Assembly (NCBI GenBank): GCA_045222295.1
Contig: JBGUXP010000002.1
Span: 62,001 to 126,000, forward strand
DNA: 64,000 bases
Direction: 5' to 3'
Source of the DNA: Colimorpha sp045222295
GTDB taxonomy: Bacteria; Bacteroidota; Bacteroidia; Bacteroidales; P3
In this document: in pieces, positions 42,571 through 51,781 of the stretch
Position numbering within the stretch: the first letter of the stretch is position 1
Layout: every line of letters begins with the position of its first letter
Made by a program: the position numbers and the translations under genes
The notes under the pieces: generated by a model
Told to the model about the DNA's origin: nothing
Database searches by the model: none
The model's input: the letters and a program-made list of their open reading frames with translations, nothing else

Positions 42571-43342
42571 CCTTATATGTCATTACTTTCTCTAAGCCTG
42601 CACTCATAGCCTTTATGGCTGAAGGCAAATGAATATTATCATTTCCATCATCTTTAGCTGATTCAAGAACATCCCCTTGCCCATTTTCCGAAAAATGCTC
42701 ATACTGGGAAAAATACTTATAGTAATGATACAATCTCGTTGCCGTTGCTTTAAGCTCTGGGATTTCTGTCAAAAAATCCATCATGTCTTTAGTTGAAATA
42801 CTCTTTGTCCTTGAGAAGCCCGAATCCTTAAGTTGCTGCTTTGATTGTTTCGTAACCGATAAATCCTCCAAATTGTCATCAAAAGTCAACCAACCAAGGA
42901 AACTATCCTCCATCGCCAACTCCCACATGTGATCTATAAAACCATCGTCAAATTCAGCCCCTGTACTATTCACTTGATCTCTGTAGACCTCTTTTCGTTC
43001 CAACAACGAGTTTGCATATTCTATTGTCCTTAAATCAAGTTCCTCATCAGCCTGCTTCCTATCTACACTCTGTATATAAAGGGCAAATAGGCAGTCGGTA
43101 TAGCAGCAACGCAGAATGATTCCAATTGGAAGCTGATAAAAAGCAATTTTTCCTTTCTTAAGTGCGGCTACCGTCAGAATTAAAGCAGAATACAGATTAG
43201 ATAAAATACGATACAACAGTAGCATCCTTACTTGTTCCACTCGCTCCAGCTCACCCTGAGGATGCTCCTTCCCATACTTCTGAATCCGCTTAACAAGAGC
43301 CTGTTCTTCCGCATAAAGCTCTTTAATCTCTGTTAGATTCAT
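42566..43342 (-). CDS. Helical protein of unknown function after the helicase
   Basis: This 258-residue, mostly helical protein starts NLTEIKELYAEEQALVKRIQKYG. A hydrophobic stretch (ILSNLYSALILTVAALKKG) and QLPIGIILRCCYTDCLFALYIQS follow. I do not recognise a family; the layout resembles helical AbiV- or DUF5677-like partners, which is only an impression. It starts seven bases after the helicase stop, so it is the fourth gene of the RloA-RloB-helicase operon. Confidence 0.65.
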   Translation of the reverse strand: MNLTEIKELYAEEQALVKRIQKYGKEHPQGELERVEQVRMLLLYRILSNLYSALILTVAALKKGKIAFYQLPIGIILRCCYTDCLFALYIQSVDRKQADEELDLRTIEYANSLLERKEVYRDQVNSTGAEFDDGFIDHMWELAMEDSFLGWLTFDDNLEDLSVTKQSKQQLKDSGFSRTKSISTKDMMDFLTEIPELKATATRLYHYYKYFSQYEHFSENGQGDVLESAKDDGNDNIHLPSAIKAMSAGLEKVMTYKG

Positions 43343-43349
43343 TCCTTAC

Positions 43350-46300
43350 CTACTCATTTGTGATAACCTGCAAATCTATTCCAGTCTTATCCTTAAGATA
43401 GCTATCCGTCACACCAAGCAGTGTCAGTATTTCATTGCTTACGCCCGCTTTCGATGCTCCTGGCTGGACAATATAAATACTATAGCTTACAGGAATCTTT
43501 TTCTTTGCTAGTTTAAGCAACCTAACTAATGTATCCTTATCTCCTTTCTGAATCCTACTGCACTCATTATCACCCTCCCTCTTCGTTTCTCTCCTCAGCA
43601 TATGGTCAATCAGTTCTTCAGATTCTTTGTACTTCCAATTCGCAGATTTCTGGGCCTGACCGCACACTTCATAGAAATTACCTATTCTATTTGTCACCTC
43701 TCCTCCTTGCGCAAACTTCAAGTGATACAATCCAATATGTATTCTGTTGTCAGCCTGCTTCAACGTAATCACGTCAGCTATCTCACCAGCATTATCATCA
43801 TCATAAATGATATCATAATCACCGGCCATAAGCTTCTGAATGACGTGGTACTGAATAGAATTAGTCTTAATATTGGGAGCCACCCCTTGTGATTCAACAG
43901 ACAGGTCCACTCCCTGCCAATTCCAACCGTCAATCCGATTCTTATTATAAATAGCGGGAGGTGTGTTCAGCTCAATATATTCTGTTCCACAAAGACTAGA
44001 ACCGTCAGTAAAGAAAACAGTCGGAGCAAAATCATAGAAGAAATCTGCCAGATTTATTTCTTTGCGTCCGTAGTTGATAGTAGCCTCGCCATCGGTTAAC
44101 TTCATGACACGATAATCTGCATAGACATTATCTGGATTCTGTCTGTTTTCAAACAATTCCAGTTTGAATTCCACACGTTGGATCCCGTTTGTGACAGAAA
44201 AGAAAATGGAATCGCCTTGTACAGGGTTAACTTCACGTAGCACAAGGTCTGTATTAAACAAACGAGATTCAACCCCAAGCAGGTTAAACGCAAAATGATT
44301 CTCCCTCTGATCCCACATCATTCCGTCCCAATCAATAGCAAATGGTACAGTCCTATTGGGCAGTCGATGTATGGTCTTTGGTATCAGGGTCTGTGTCAGT
44401 ATCTGATTTCCGTCAATACCATCGTTGGTAAGCTTCTCACCTTGTTCCAAACACCAATTCTTGAATGTAAGAATGTCTCCTGCCCCATTTAAACTCCAGA
44501 TTCGACCTTTGTAAGATGTACCAATAGAGGTTTTGTTTCCATTTTCAAAGCCATCGCCAACAACAAATGCCTTTTCACTGTTCTGCAACTCTGCATCAGA
44601 TAAAGCTCTCTCAACGTCTCTTCCGGCATGCATACGATATCGCACATCTTTCCCCAAATATACTTTCAGGCCAACATTCCTTAATTTGGTACGTTTCAGG
44701 TTATGGAAAGTTCTAAACACGTCCATGCCTTTTATCAGTACAGGTTCTTGCCCATTCGCGCCCATGACATGATTGGCGATATCTTTAAAGACACTTCCAT
44801 TGTCAGAACTATTAATATAAAGCAGGTTCTTATCCTCATCCCAGAACAGAACCAGATAGCTCCACGCCAATGTCTTTACATCCTTCACATGTATTCCTTC
44901 GATGTTCTGCTCCTTGGCATATACTGCAACAACCAGCTTCTCAGCATCATTGATGTCGTAGGATGTGAAATCCAAATCACCGAATCCTCGTATTCCTTTC
45001 AGGAATTCATCAGGATGCCATGTATTTGTGTAGTTCTTATACACAACGGCACTCAACTTGGGATATATGCTGCTGACCGGAATTATTGAACTTACACCAT
45101 TGCGGAACCCCTCTAACAGTTGTTTGTATTCTTCTTGATTTTCGACTCGGATATCATTGGCATTTGCCAACAAGACATTCCAATCAGCATCTTCTTCATA
45201 CAGGTTATCCAATTCCTGTTGAACGGTTATATCTGCAAGATTGGCCACAAATGAAGCGTCCCCCAAATCTGCATCGCGACTGGTTCTGGTGAAACGACCT
45301 GCGAACTGTAGAGTTACAGGAAGGCTTTTTCGTATATCATGGAAAGCGGCTATCTTTAGTTCTGGCAAGTCAAAGCCCTCGCCAAGCATGTTGACACAAA
45401 CAATCACCTTGGCCTCCCGTCGCAAAATTATTTCGTAGTTTTCTTTATATTGAGGATGGTCAGAGTAAATGACAACAGGATTCAAATCAGGACAAATCTC
45501 CTGATATATACTATAAACAGCTCTAGCTCGTGGTTTACTTTCGCATCGTGCCATCAGAATATGGTGATGCCCGGCTTCCAAATCTGATCGAAGCTGTTTT
45601 ATAGCTCTTACAGCTATAGCCCTATCAGCTTTTTCATCATCATATTCTCTAATTGGAAGGAAATTGATAGTTCTATAATATCCATCCTCCTGTGCCTGCT
45701 TGAGTGGATAATTAAAGATTATCTTACCTTCAAGACGTTGACCGTCATTACGGAAAGGTGTGGCAGTAAACTGTATCAATCGGTTCTTAGGGAAGCGGTC
45801 AGCAAACTTTCTCCACGAAGCCGCCACTATATGATGTGCCTCGTCAACAAATACATTAGTAAAGGCATTCACATATTCATCCTGCTGGTCTTGTGGCGCA
45901 GAATCAATGATCTGCATCGTGGTGATGACCACATTACATTGGGCGATAAAGGCACCTAACTCATCTGCGCTCTCAAAAGCAGTATTGATTACGCCCACTA
46001 TTGGATAAAGCGCATTCTCACCAACAATACCGAACTTGGGATCTTTCAATACACCAAGATTCTTAAACTTCCCATACATCTGATTTCTAAGAGCAGACGA
46101 GGGCACTGTTACCAATAGTTTCCTACACCTCCCAGCCACCATCGCAGAAAGCATAGTCTCTGTCTTTCCTGTCCCAGTTGGAAGAACAACTGTTGCCACG
46201 TCAGAAGGAGAGAGAAAATGGCCTAAAATAGCATGGAGAGCGCCTAATTGGGGTCTTCTTAATCCCGCATGCTCCTCATCAACTTCTTCTTTGTATGAAA

Positions 46301-46628
46301 ACTGATTGGTCCAAGAGTTCAAAACCTCTTCTGGCGTATGCTCAGCCATTTGGGGATGACGAAGCCACCTTTTCTGCTTAACAGTTCCTTCTAATAGTTT
46401 TTGCTTTGTCGGTGTCCTATCAGTCAAAATCACATATTGCGAATCCGCATCTATGATATTCGGATTACCGGTAAAGCAATAACGGACACCGCCATCGATT
46501 GCCACCATATAGCTTCTCGTTTCCTCCACTTCAATCAGGGAAATGGTTTTCCGAGGTGCCAATAAATGACAAATGACATTCTTTGCGCCTTTACGCCAAC
46601 TAAGTTCTATTAATGTGTATTCATCCAT
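43350..46628 (-). CDS. Large DEAD/DEAH-box (SF2) helicase-related protein
   Basis: This 1092-residue protein has an N-terminal region of about 120 residues without a recognised domain. The SF2 helicase core (about 125-480) has Walker A VVLPTGTGKTETML, DEAH box VFVDEAHHIV, motif III QFTATPFRND, and motifs V/VI VNMLGEGFDLPELK and QFAGRFTRTS. A long C-terminal region (about 500-1092) has mixed alpha/beta character. The core is closest to restriction-enzyme-type helicases (ResIII group). The C-terminal part may hold a nuclease; I see YHLKFAQGG, compatible with an E/K catalytic set, but this is weak. It lies 16 bases after rloB. Confidence 0.88.
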   Translation of the reverse strand: MDEYTLIELSWRKGAKNVICHLLAPRKTISLIEVEETRSYMVAIDGGVRYCFTGNPNIIDADSQYVILTDRTPTKQKLLEGTVKQKRWLRHPQMAEHTPEEVLNSWTNQFSYKEEVDEEHAGLRRPQLGALHAILGHFLSPSDVATVVLPTGTGKTETMLSAMVAGRCRKLLVTVPSSALRNQMYGKFKNLGVLKDPKFGIVGENALYPIVGVINTAFESADELGAFIAQCNVVITTMQIIDSAPQDQQDEYVNAFTNVFVDEAHHIVAASWRKFADRFPKNRLIQFTATPFRNDGQRLEGKIIFNYPLKQAQEDGYYRTINFLPIREYDDEKADRAIAVRAIKQLRSDLEAGHHHILMARCESKPRARAVYSIYQEICPDLNPVVIYSDHPQYKENYEIILRREAKVIVCVNMLGEGFDLPELKIAAFHDIRKSLPVTLQFAGRFTRTSRDADLGDASFVANLADITVQQELDNLYEEDADWNVLLANANDIRVENQEEYKQLLEGFRNGVSSIIPVSSIYPKLSAVVYKNYTNTWHPDEFLKGIRGFGDLDFTSYDINDAEKLVVAVYAKEQNIEGIHVKDVKTLAWSYLVLFWDEDKNLLYINSSDNGSVFKDIANHVMGANGQEPVLIKGMDVFRTFHNLKRTKLRNVGLKVYLGKDVRYRMHAGRDVERALSDAELQNSEKAFVVGDGFENGNKTSIGTSYKGRIWSLNGAGDILTFKNWCLEQGEKLTNDGIDGNQILTQTLIPKTIHRLPNRTVPFAIDWDGMMWDQRENHFAFNLLGVESRLFNTDLVLREVNPVQGDSIFFSVTNGIQRVEFKLELFENRQNPDNVYADYRVMKLTDGEATINYGRKEINLADFFYDFAPTVFFTDGSSLCGTEYIELNTPPAIYNKNRIDGWNWQGVDLSVESQGVAPNIKTNSIQYHVIQKLMAGDYDIIYDDDNAGEIADVITLKQADNRIHIGLYHLKFAQGGEVTNRIGNFYEVCGQAQKSANWKYKESEELIDHMLRRETKREGDNECSRIQKGDKDTLVRLLKLAKKKIPVSYSIYIVQPGASKAGVSNEILTLLGVTDSYLKDKTGIDLQVITNE

Positions 46629-46644
46629 AAACCACCTTTACCCC

Positions 46645-47244
46645 CTACTTCGTTATCTCCTTGATAATAACAAACAGCTTATACATCTGAGAGTAAGACT
46701 TATACACTTCCGGCTCTTTCTCGTGCAGCTCATCCAGATCACGGGACATCTCAATAGCTCTGGCCATATCTCCCTTCTCCTTCAATTCCCTATAGATATG
46801 TGTCTTATTGAAGAAAGCCTCTGTCTTTTCATAATTTGGAATGTGCTTCTTGAGCTCTTGGGCCACGGCATCGTAGTTGGCATATTCCTTACTCGATGGT
46901 CTGGGCATATAGTGCATCAGGAACCAGTATTCCGTACATGGGCTGGATTCCACAAAGATAATCTTAGGATTCTCCTTCTTCAATGCTTTATAATGCTCCA
47001 TCTTCTCGTGGTTACCCTCAATCACGTCCATGTCAATCAAGCACAGCACATGGTCATATCCTGCTTGCACCCGCTCTTTGGCAAGATTCACAATATCATC
47101 CAGGTCAGAATGCTTAGGGATACCGGGCACTAGGCTGAACCTGTATCGCTCAGTGGTGCGCATGTCATCTATGTAGCGATACTCTGTCAGCCCCTCACCA
47201 ATGATGGCGATGCTCTTGCGTTCTTTCCTATTCCTCTGCTTCAT
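46645..47244 (-). CDS. RloB-like protein (TOPRIM-fold)
   Basis: From the ATG at 47244 (MKQRNRKERKSIAIIGEGLTE) the protein has 199 residues. The acidic set of a TOPRIM fold is visible in IIGEGLTEYRYI (Glu) and CLIDMDVIEG (DxD). SSPCTEYWFLMHY is typical of RloB, a protein encoded with RloA, and related to AbiLii. A start at 47253 is possible. It overlaps rloA by 17 bases. RloA/RloB-type pairs are linked with restriction loci and phage defence; the target is unknown. Confidence 0.85.
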   Translation of the reverse strand: MKQRNRKERKSIAIIGEGLTEYRYIDDMRTTERYRFSLVPGIPKHSDLDDIVNLAKERVQAGYDHVLCLIDMDVIEGNHEKMEHYKALKKENPKIIFVESSPCTEYWFLMHYMPRPSSKEYANYDAVAQELKKHIPNYEKTEAFFNKTHIYRELKEKGDMARAIEMSRDLDELHEKEPEVYKSYSQMYKLFVIIKEITK

Positions 47245-48547
47245 AGTATTCATCCATATCCATATAAATGCTGTCCAGGAAAGGCAGATCCACAAGCTTC
47301 TCCTGCCTGTACGCATTGTAAACAGACAATGTTTTGTGCAGACCCAGAGTTGAAAGCCTTATCAGTTGAGTCTCACCACCATCGTTCTTGTCCGTGAACC
47401 AAATCACATCCCTGCGGATATAGTCCTCATCCAGCAGATTAATATCATGCGTAGATGCAATCAGCTGTCCACCCCTCTTGCTGTTCACAAGGAACACCTT
47501 GATAAAATACGAAAGCAATTCGTAGTGGATGCTCGTTTCAATCTCATCAATAGGCAGGATAACACCGTGTACCAGCAGGTCATAAAGAATTGTTGCCAAC
47601 CCCATATACCTCTTGGTTCCACGAGATTCCAACTCCTCGTAAAGCTCCTTGTCTCCATTGCTGGTATGATGAACAAAGAACATCTCGTCTGAGTGTAAGG
47701 TTCCCTTTTTCAGAATCTCTTCCTTTGCCTTTTCTGGCATTCCCGGAGTGTTCTTGATCATCAATTCCATTTCGGGCGTTATGCTCACCTCCTCATCATG
47801 GATGGAGATATCCGAGATATTGAAGTCGGATGCTTTCAGAAAATGCAGGATGAACTTCTTCAAACGTCCATACTTATCCTTTGTAATCCGACGCTTTGTA
47901 AAGCCCATCAGACTGCTCTGCGGATACATGATAGGAGCTATCCTTTGGGAAAAGAACTCATATACCAGATTCAACCTGGACTTCTCCACATTCGACTTTC
48001 CGAAAGCTGCAATCACAGTTCTTTTATTGAAAGTATTGCCTTCAATGGCTTCTCTGCTTTTCTTGACCAAGCCCACCTTGCCACCAAAAACGATATCCGT
48101 GGCATCCTTCTCTGCATTGTAAGTACGCTTATACAGCAAGGTTGGCTGAACCGATGAATAGACCTGCAGGATTTCCTCATAGATAACCTTGTTGTCCAAC
48201 ACCAGATTGAGCTTATACTTCTCACGGTTCAGATAGAAGGTCATCTCGAACGATGTACGTTCCTTGTCCGACACGTCATCCAGCAAGAACGGCACAACCC
48301 CAATCTCATCCCCCTTGTTCAGGCTGTCATCAACCATGAACCGGGAGAAGAAGTCAAGCGCTTTAAGAATATTTGTTTTACCCGAAGCGTTGGAGCCATA
48401 TATGCAGCCTATTTTCAAAAGCGAGACACCGTCAGCTACCTCTTCGGTGTAAATATCACGCGAAGTATCATCATTCGTTGGGATAAAACTCAGCGTTTGC
48501 TCATCCCGCAACGAGTAGAAATTCTTGATTTTGAACTCTGCAATCAT
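47228..48547 (-). CDS. RloA-like AAA/ABC-type ATPase
   Basis: This 439-residue ATPase of the AAA_15/AAA_21 (OLD-like ABC) class has Walker A GCIYGSNASGKTNILKAL (near 48), a long inserted coiled or helical region, Walker B GVILPIDEIETSIH (near 341) and H-loop QLIASTHDINLLDE (near 375). It probably acts with the TOPRIM-like RloB, in the manner of ATPase-nuclease defence pairs such as OLD or PARIS, which is inference. A -7 box TATCTTTG (48580-48573) precedes the start. The operon runs on through the helicase and the helical protein. Confidence 0.88.
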   Translation of the reverse strand: MIAEFKIKNFYSLRDEQTLSFIPTNDDTSRDIYTEEVADGVSLLKIGCIYGSNASGKTNILKALDFFSRFMVDDSLNKGDEIGVVPFLLDDVSDKERTSFEMTFYLNREKYKLNLVLDNKVIYEEILQVYSSVQPTLLYKRTYNAEKDATDIVFGGKVGLVKKSREAIEGNTFNKRTVIAAFGKSNVEKSRLNLVYEFFSQRIAPIMYPQSSLMGFTKRRITKDKYGRLKKFILHFLKASDFNISDISIHDEEVSITPEMELMIKNTPGMPEKAKEEILKKGTLHSDEMFFVHHTSNGDKELYEELESRGTKRYMGLATILYDLLVHGVILPIDEIETSIHYELLSYFIKVFLVNSKRGGQLIASTHDINLLDEDYIRRDVIWFTDKNDGGETQLIRLSTLGLHKTLSVYNAYRQEKLVDLPFLDSIYMDMDEYYEAEE

Positions 48548-48694
48548 AACTATTCCATTTTAAATGACGGTGCAAAGATACAACAAATTTTTGAATTGAA
48601 CGATTTTATTTTAAAATCTCGTTCATTATTCACGAAATTTATATATAGATTATACCGAATCGTCTTTTTCTGTAGTTTTATTCCCTCACCCCAC

Positions 48695-48732
48695 GCAAAA
48701 AGGCCCGCTCACTTCCTTAGGGAGCAGACCTT
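48695..48732 (-). terminator. Terminator at the end of the decayed lysis cassette
   Basis: On the minus strand AAGGTCTGCTC and GAGCGGGCCTT form an 11-bp stem (three G-U pairs) followed by TTTTTG. The stop codon at 48709 lies in the loop. Confidence 0.75.
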
Positions 48733-48802
48733 AACTGTTATGATCAGTACCACAATCGCACATATCAGTGCCAAAATCCATTTTACGTATGTCAGGAACC
48801 GA

Positions 48803-48872
48803 TGGAGCAGCGAGCGGAGAGACCAAGCTCGCTTGGGCTTTCCCGAGTCGTGACAGAGGAAAAGCTCGCTTA
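48803..48872 (-). repeat. Second palindromic family, copy R2a
   Basis: Plus strand GGAGCAGCGAGCGGAGAGAC, stem AAGCTCGCTT, then CCGAGTCGTGACAGAGGA. It encodes FLCHDSGKPKRAWSLRSLLH in the spanin-like fragment. Confidence 0.75.
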
Positions 48873-49141
48873 AGCCTGACCGCTTAGGACCGCCATCCGC
48901 AGAGGCCGATAGCCCAATCTTTTTATCCTCTATGCCGATGGAGTCCTTCTGGATGTAAACCGTGTCGATGCGTTCAACGATCTTCACCTTCTGAGCCACC
49001 ACATTGTCGCGGTTCCTGGCGCGGGTGCGGTCCGTAATCTGAACCACTTTGAGCGTGTCGCCCTTGTCGTTGCGGTCGATGGTGATGGTGGTCACCTCCT
49101 TCAGAGTATCCAGGACTTCAACCCTTTCAACTGCCGAAGGT

Positions 49142-49258
49142 TTAGCTCGACGGCCCGGAGGGGAAAGTCAACTGTCCCTCCGCTCGGCTTTGCCGCTTCG
49201 CTCCGCGAAGAACTCTAAACCCTCCGCTCGAACTTGTTCGCTTGCCCGAGCAAGAACC
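49142..49258 (-). repeat. Frame-breaking repeat insertion (R3)
   Basis: A GC-rich, hairpin-rich segment (GCTCGGGCAAGC, GTTCGAGCGGAGGG, CTTCGCGGAGCGAAG) lies between CAGTTGA copies on the minus strand. It contributes an in-frame TGA that splits the lipoprotein gene. Confidence 0.6.
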
Positions 49259-49354
49259 CTCAACTGCGAGCTATGCTCAGCTATCGCCTTGCGACTCGTG
49301 CTGCAGGCTGTCACGCACAGGACAATCAGCACTGTGAGGGCAGTCGCCAACCGA

Positions 49355-49423
49355 GGGAGCAGCGAGCGCCATCCAAGCTTGCTTGGGGATGGCCGAGTCG
49401 CGTCCGAGGAAGACGAAGTCAAT
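49355..49423 (-). repeat. Second palindromic family, copy R2b
   Basis: Plus strand GGAGCAGCGAGCGCCATC, stem CAAGCTTGCTTG, then CCGAGTCGCGTCCGAGGA and GACGAAGTCAA. It encodes FLGRDSAIPKQAWMALAAPS in the holin-like copy. Confidence 0.8.
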
Positions 49424-49512
49424 CCGTTGGATCGCATTCCTCAGCTGGGCTATCTCCATTCGCAAATCCTTCACTTCCTCCTGCAGTGGCCGGGCGATGT
49501 TGCTGCGGAACT

Positions 49513-49588
49513 GACGGAGCAGCGAGCGCAATGGCGAAAGCTCGCTTTCAGACATTGCCGAGTCGCGACGGAGGTCGACGAAGTCAAC
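49513..49588 (-). repeat. Second palindromic family, copy R2c
   Basis: Plus strand GGAGCAGCGAGCGCAATG, stem GAAAGCTCGCTTTC, then CCGAGTCGCGACGGAGG and GACGAAGTCAA. One frame reads FVDLRRDSAMSESELSPLRS. It shifts the frame of the host gene. Confidence 0.8.
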
Positions 49589-49912
49589 TTTGACACAAAG
49601 CCGTTTCCCAGTTCCATGTCCTTCATCCGGTTGTCCGCTTTCAGGCTTTCCACCTCTTGCCGGTGCTTCTTGCGGTCCAGCATCCAGCCCAATCCACTCA
49701 GAAAGCTGATGATGGCCAGTATAATGGCCGTCCATTCAATAGTCATACAAACTCCTTTCTTTGGTCGCTACGCTCAAAATCTCTCGAAAATCTCTTTCAA
49801 AATCCATCAAGAATTAGAGAATTGGAGAATTTTTTGGCTCAATTTTTTTAAGATTTTGAGGCCGACCGAGGCCGACCCCAAAACTCTCTTCTAAGCCGTA
49901 AGCTATACTCGC

Positions 49913-51268
49913 TTAATCCATATCCCCGGAGCCCTCGCCGCCACCGCCGCCGTTGCCGCCCTTGGTGTAAACGCGGCTGGTCACGGAGCTCGAGACACCG
50001 TCCTTCACCGCCACGGCCTTCACGGTGGTAGTCTCAGTCAGCGTAATCGGAGCGCTGTACACGGAGCCCGATGTAGCTGTAGGCGTAGAGCCATCGGTGG
50101 TGTAGCGAATCTCCGCACCCGCCTCAGCACTCATGCTCACCTCAGTGCTCTCCTCAAACTGAGTCTCGCCCGCAAACACCGGAGCCGCCACAGTCACAGT
50201 CTGCTGGCCACCAGAGCCCGAGCCAGAACCGCCCTGCTCAGAACCGCCGCTACCGTCACCAGAGCCAGAGCCCGAACCGCCAGTCTCAGAACCACCACCC
50301 GTAGTTCCGCCGTTCCCTGAATCCGTAGATCCAGATCCCGATCCGCCAGCCGGAGTAATCACCACACTTCCAGTCCCCCCAGCCGCACTCTTCGGATTCA
50401 AGAACACTGCACTCTTGTTAATCCCGCCGTAGCTGTCAGCGCTCGCCTCCATCGCCTGCGAACCCTGATAAGCAGCCAGCACCGAGCTATCCACGTACAG
50501 GAACTGCGTCGAAACCTTCAGACCGCCAGAACCAGAGTCTTCGCGGCTGTGAATCCAAACCGCCGCGCCATCGGTAATCCCCTGGCTCATACCCAGCTTG
50601 TAACCGCCGGCACCCGCGCCAACCGCCACGGAACTAAAGCCAACCGAAGAAACCACCTCCCACAGCACCGAGCTATCCCCCGGGTTCAGCATCACCTTAA
50701 ATCCGTAGATCCTCGCGCGGGGAATCCCCGTCACCGCGTCGGTGGTCTGCTGCCCGTAAAAGAACGTCAGCTGGTCGCCCGCCTCAAAGCCCGCGTTGTA
50801 GGCAATCACAGCGCTCGCCAGGTCCGCCACCGTCGTCTCCGGGCCAATCACCAGCGCCCCCAGCGCGATGTCGCTCACCAGCACACCCCCGCTGTTCTTC
50901 ACCATCGCCACGCTGGGCAGACTGCCGCGGGTAATCTGATACGGAGCCAGCACGCTGCCGCCGTTCAGCCGCACGCTCTTGGGCACATACACCTTCACCA
51001 CGTTCGTGTTCGCCTGGATAAACGCGTTGTAGTCGTTCATCTTGCCGTTCAGCCCCTCGAAGCCCTTCTTCAGCGTCTGGTTGAACTGCCGATACACCGC
51101 CGCCATGTTGCCCCACTGCGTGCGTATCTGCATCTGCGCCTCCGTGCGCTGCGGCACGCTCGCCTTAGTCGGTGCCTCGTACACCACCGTACCATACTTG
51201 GTCTGCCTGTAAATCAGCTGACCCACCTTGCCACTCAGTTGAGTAGCCACTCCACTAATCTTTGCCAT
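49913..51268 (-). CDS. DUF6266-like phage-type protein with chitobiase-like C-terminal domain
   Basis: This 451-residue protein has an N-terminal domain (AKISGVATQLSGKVGQLIYRQ, TEAQMQIRTQWGNMAAVYRQ) that resembles the DUF6266 proteins common in Bacteroidetes phage-like loci. A long Gly/Ser linker (about 310-360) follows. The C-terminal CHB_HEX_C-like sandwich (about 362-435) has IRYTTDGSTPTATSGSVYSA and TTTVKAVAVKDG. The function is not established. The composition looks like a virion or surface component. It lies just after the spanin-like gene and before the decayed copy of the lysis pair. Confidence 0.7.
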   Translation of the reverse strand: MAKISGVATQLSGKVGQLIYRQTKYGTVVYEAPTKASVPQRTEAQMQIRTQWGNMAAVYRQFNQTLKKGFEGLNGKMNDYNAFIQANTNVVKVYVPKSVRLNGGSVLAPYQITRGSLPSVAMVKNSGGVLVSDIALGALVIGPETTVADLASAVIAYNAGFEAGDQLTFFYGQQTTDAVTGIPRARIYGFKVMLNPGDSSVLWEVVSSVGFSSVAVGAGAGGYKLGMSQGITDGAAVWIHSREDSGSGGLKVSTQFLYVDSSVLAAYQGSQAMEASADSYGGINKSAVFLNPKSAAGGTGSVVITPAGGSGSGSTDSGNGGTTGGGSETGGSGSGSGDGSGGSEQGGSGSGSGGQQTVTVAAPVFAGETQFEESTEVSMSAEAGAEIRYTTDGSTPTATSGSVYSAPITLTETTTVKAVAVKDGVSSSVTSRVYTKGGNGGGGGEGSGDMD

Positions 51269-51280
51269 CTTTCAATCCTC

Positions 51281-51781
51281 CTATACTTTAAAAAGGTTAA
51301 ACATTTTTATTACTATCAACAGTACTGTTACACTCACAATAATCCAGAACACCCATTTCAAGGCCGAAACGAAAGGCGAAGCCCTGCCCGATTCACCCTG
51401 AGCCTGTCGAAGGGACTCCTTCACCGAAGTCGAGTCCCTGCGCTCCACATAAACCGTGTCCACCCGGACCTCAGTTCTCACCTCCACGGCCCTTACCCTA
51501 TCTCTTACGCTTGCTCTTGTCCTATCAGTAACGGTGCTCACCTTCACGGTGTCGGGCGGCCCCTGCCTGTCCTGAGGCTCTCGAAGGATCACCGTCACCG
51601 TAGTTATCTCTTTCAATGTATCACGGCACTCTACCACAACCGAGTCCCTTGCTTCCGTGATTCTTTCTTCTGCCACCCGCGATTCCACGCTGGCGCTAGA
51701 CGCCGTCTTGCTGACCGCGCAGCCCGTCAACCACAGGGCAGTTAGCCCTATGAGGGCAGGTGTCAATCTTTTGAATGGCAT
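51281..51781 (-). CDS. Lipoprotein with C-terminal membrane helix (o-spanin-like)
   Basis: This 166-residue protein has a lipoprotein signal (ALIGLTALWLTGC, cysteine near 21), a charged middle with RDSVVVECRDTLKEITT and VRVDTVYVERRDS, and a C-terminal membrane helix (WVFWIIVSVTVLLIVIKMF). It starts inside the upstream holin/spanin-like gene (86-base overlap), the layout of Rz/Rz1 lysis pairs; function is inferred from layout. Two short dispersed repeats lie in frame within it: ACCCTGAGCCTGTCGAAGGG (51395-51414) and CCTGAGGCTCTCGAAGGA (51571-51588). Confidence 0.65.
   Translation of the reverse strand: MPFKRLTPALIGLTALWLTGCAVSKTASSASVESRVAEERITEARDSVVVECRDTLKEITTVTVILREPQDRQGPPDTVKVSTVTDRTRASVRDRVRAVEVRTEVRVDTVYVERRDSTSVKESLRQAQGESGRASPFVSALKWVFWIIVSVTVLLIVIKMFNLFKV
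51395..51414. repeat. Short dispersed repeat (R4a)
   Basis: ACCCTGAGCCTGTCGAAGGG is a form seen in many bacterial genomes. Here it adds the SLRQAQGES stretch to the lipoprotein. Confidence 0.55.
51571..51588. repeat. Short dispersed repeat (R4b)
   Basis: CCTGAGGCTCTCGAAGGA is a relative of R4a. It coincides with the extra REPQDRQGPP stretch absent from the decayed homologue. Confidence 0.5.

Larger units (their letters stand above)
48709..49437 (-). pseudogene. Decayed spanin-like lipoprotein, second copy
   Basis: Two fragments on the minus strand together match the intact lipoprotein at 51281-51781. The N-terminal part (ALTVLIVLCVTACSTSRKAI, lipobox VTAC) lies in the frame ending at 49168. 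The C-terminal part (VLDTLKEVTTITIDRNDKGD, then DRIDTVYIQKDS and a C-terminal helix) runs to 48709. The frame is broken by a repeat of about 115 bases (49142-49258) flanked by CAGTTGA copies. A palindromic unit (48803-48872) sits in the C-terminal linker and another (49355-49423) at the N-terminus. Confidence 0.7.
49277..49746 (-). pseudogene. Decayed holin/i-spanin-like gene, second copy
   Basis: This is a homologue of the intact gene at 51696-52019. The N-terminal half (IEWTAIILAIISFLSGLGWM, then DRKKHRQEVESLKADNRMKD) is in one frame from 49746. The C-terminal half (ARPLQEEVKDLRMEIAQLRN, AIQRIDFV) continues in another frame to 49277. The frame changes at palindromic copy R2c, which inserts about 77 bases. 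A second unit, R2b, lies near its 3' end where it overlaps the lipoprotein gene. Confidence 0.75.

Noticed and set aside
49747..49912. Terminator after the DUF6266-like gene (GGCC-containing stem near 49860-49880)
   Set aside because: The stem is short with a large internal loop, so it is not convincing despite the following T-rich stretch.
50549..51745. A 398-codon Arg/His-rich open frame on the plus strand
   Set aside because: It is antisense to the DUF6266-like gene and the lipoprotein gene. The composition is artefactual.
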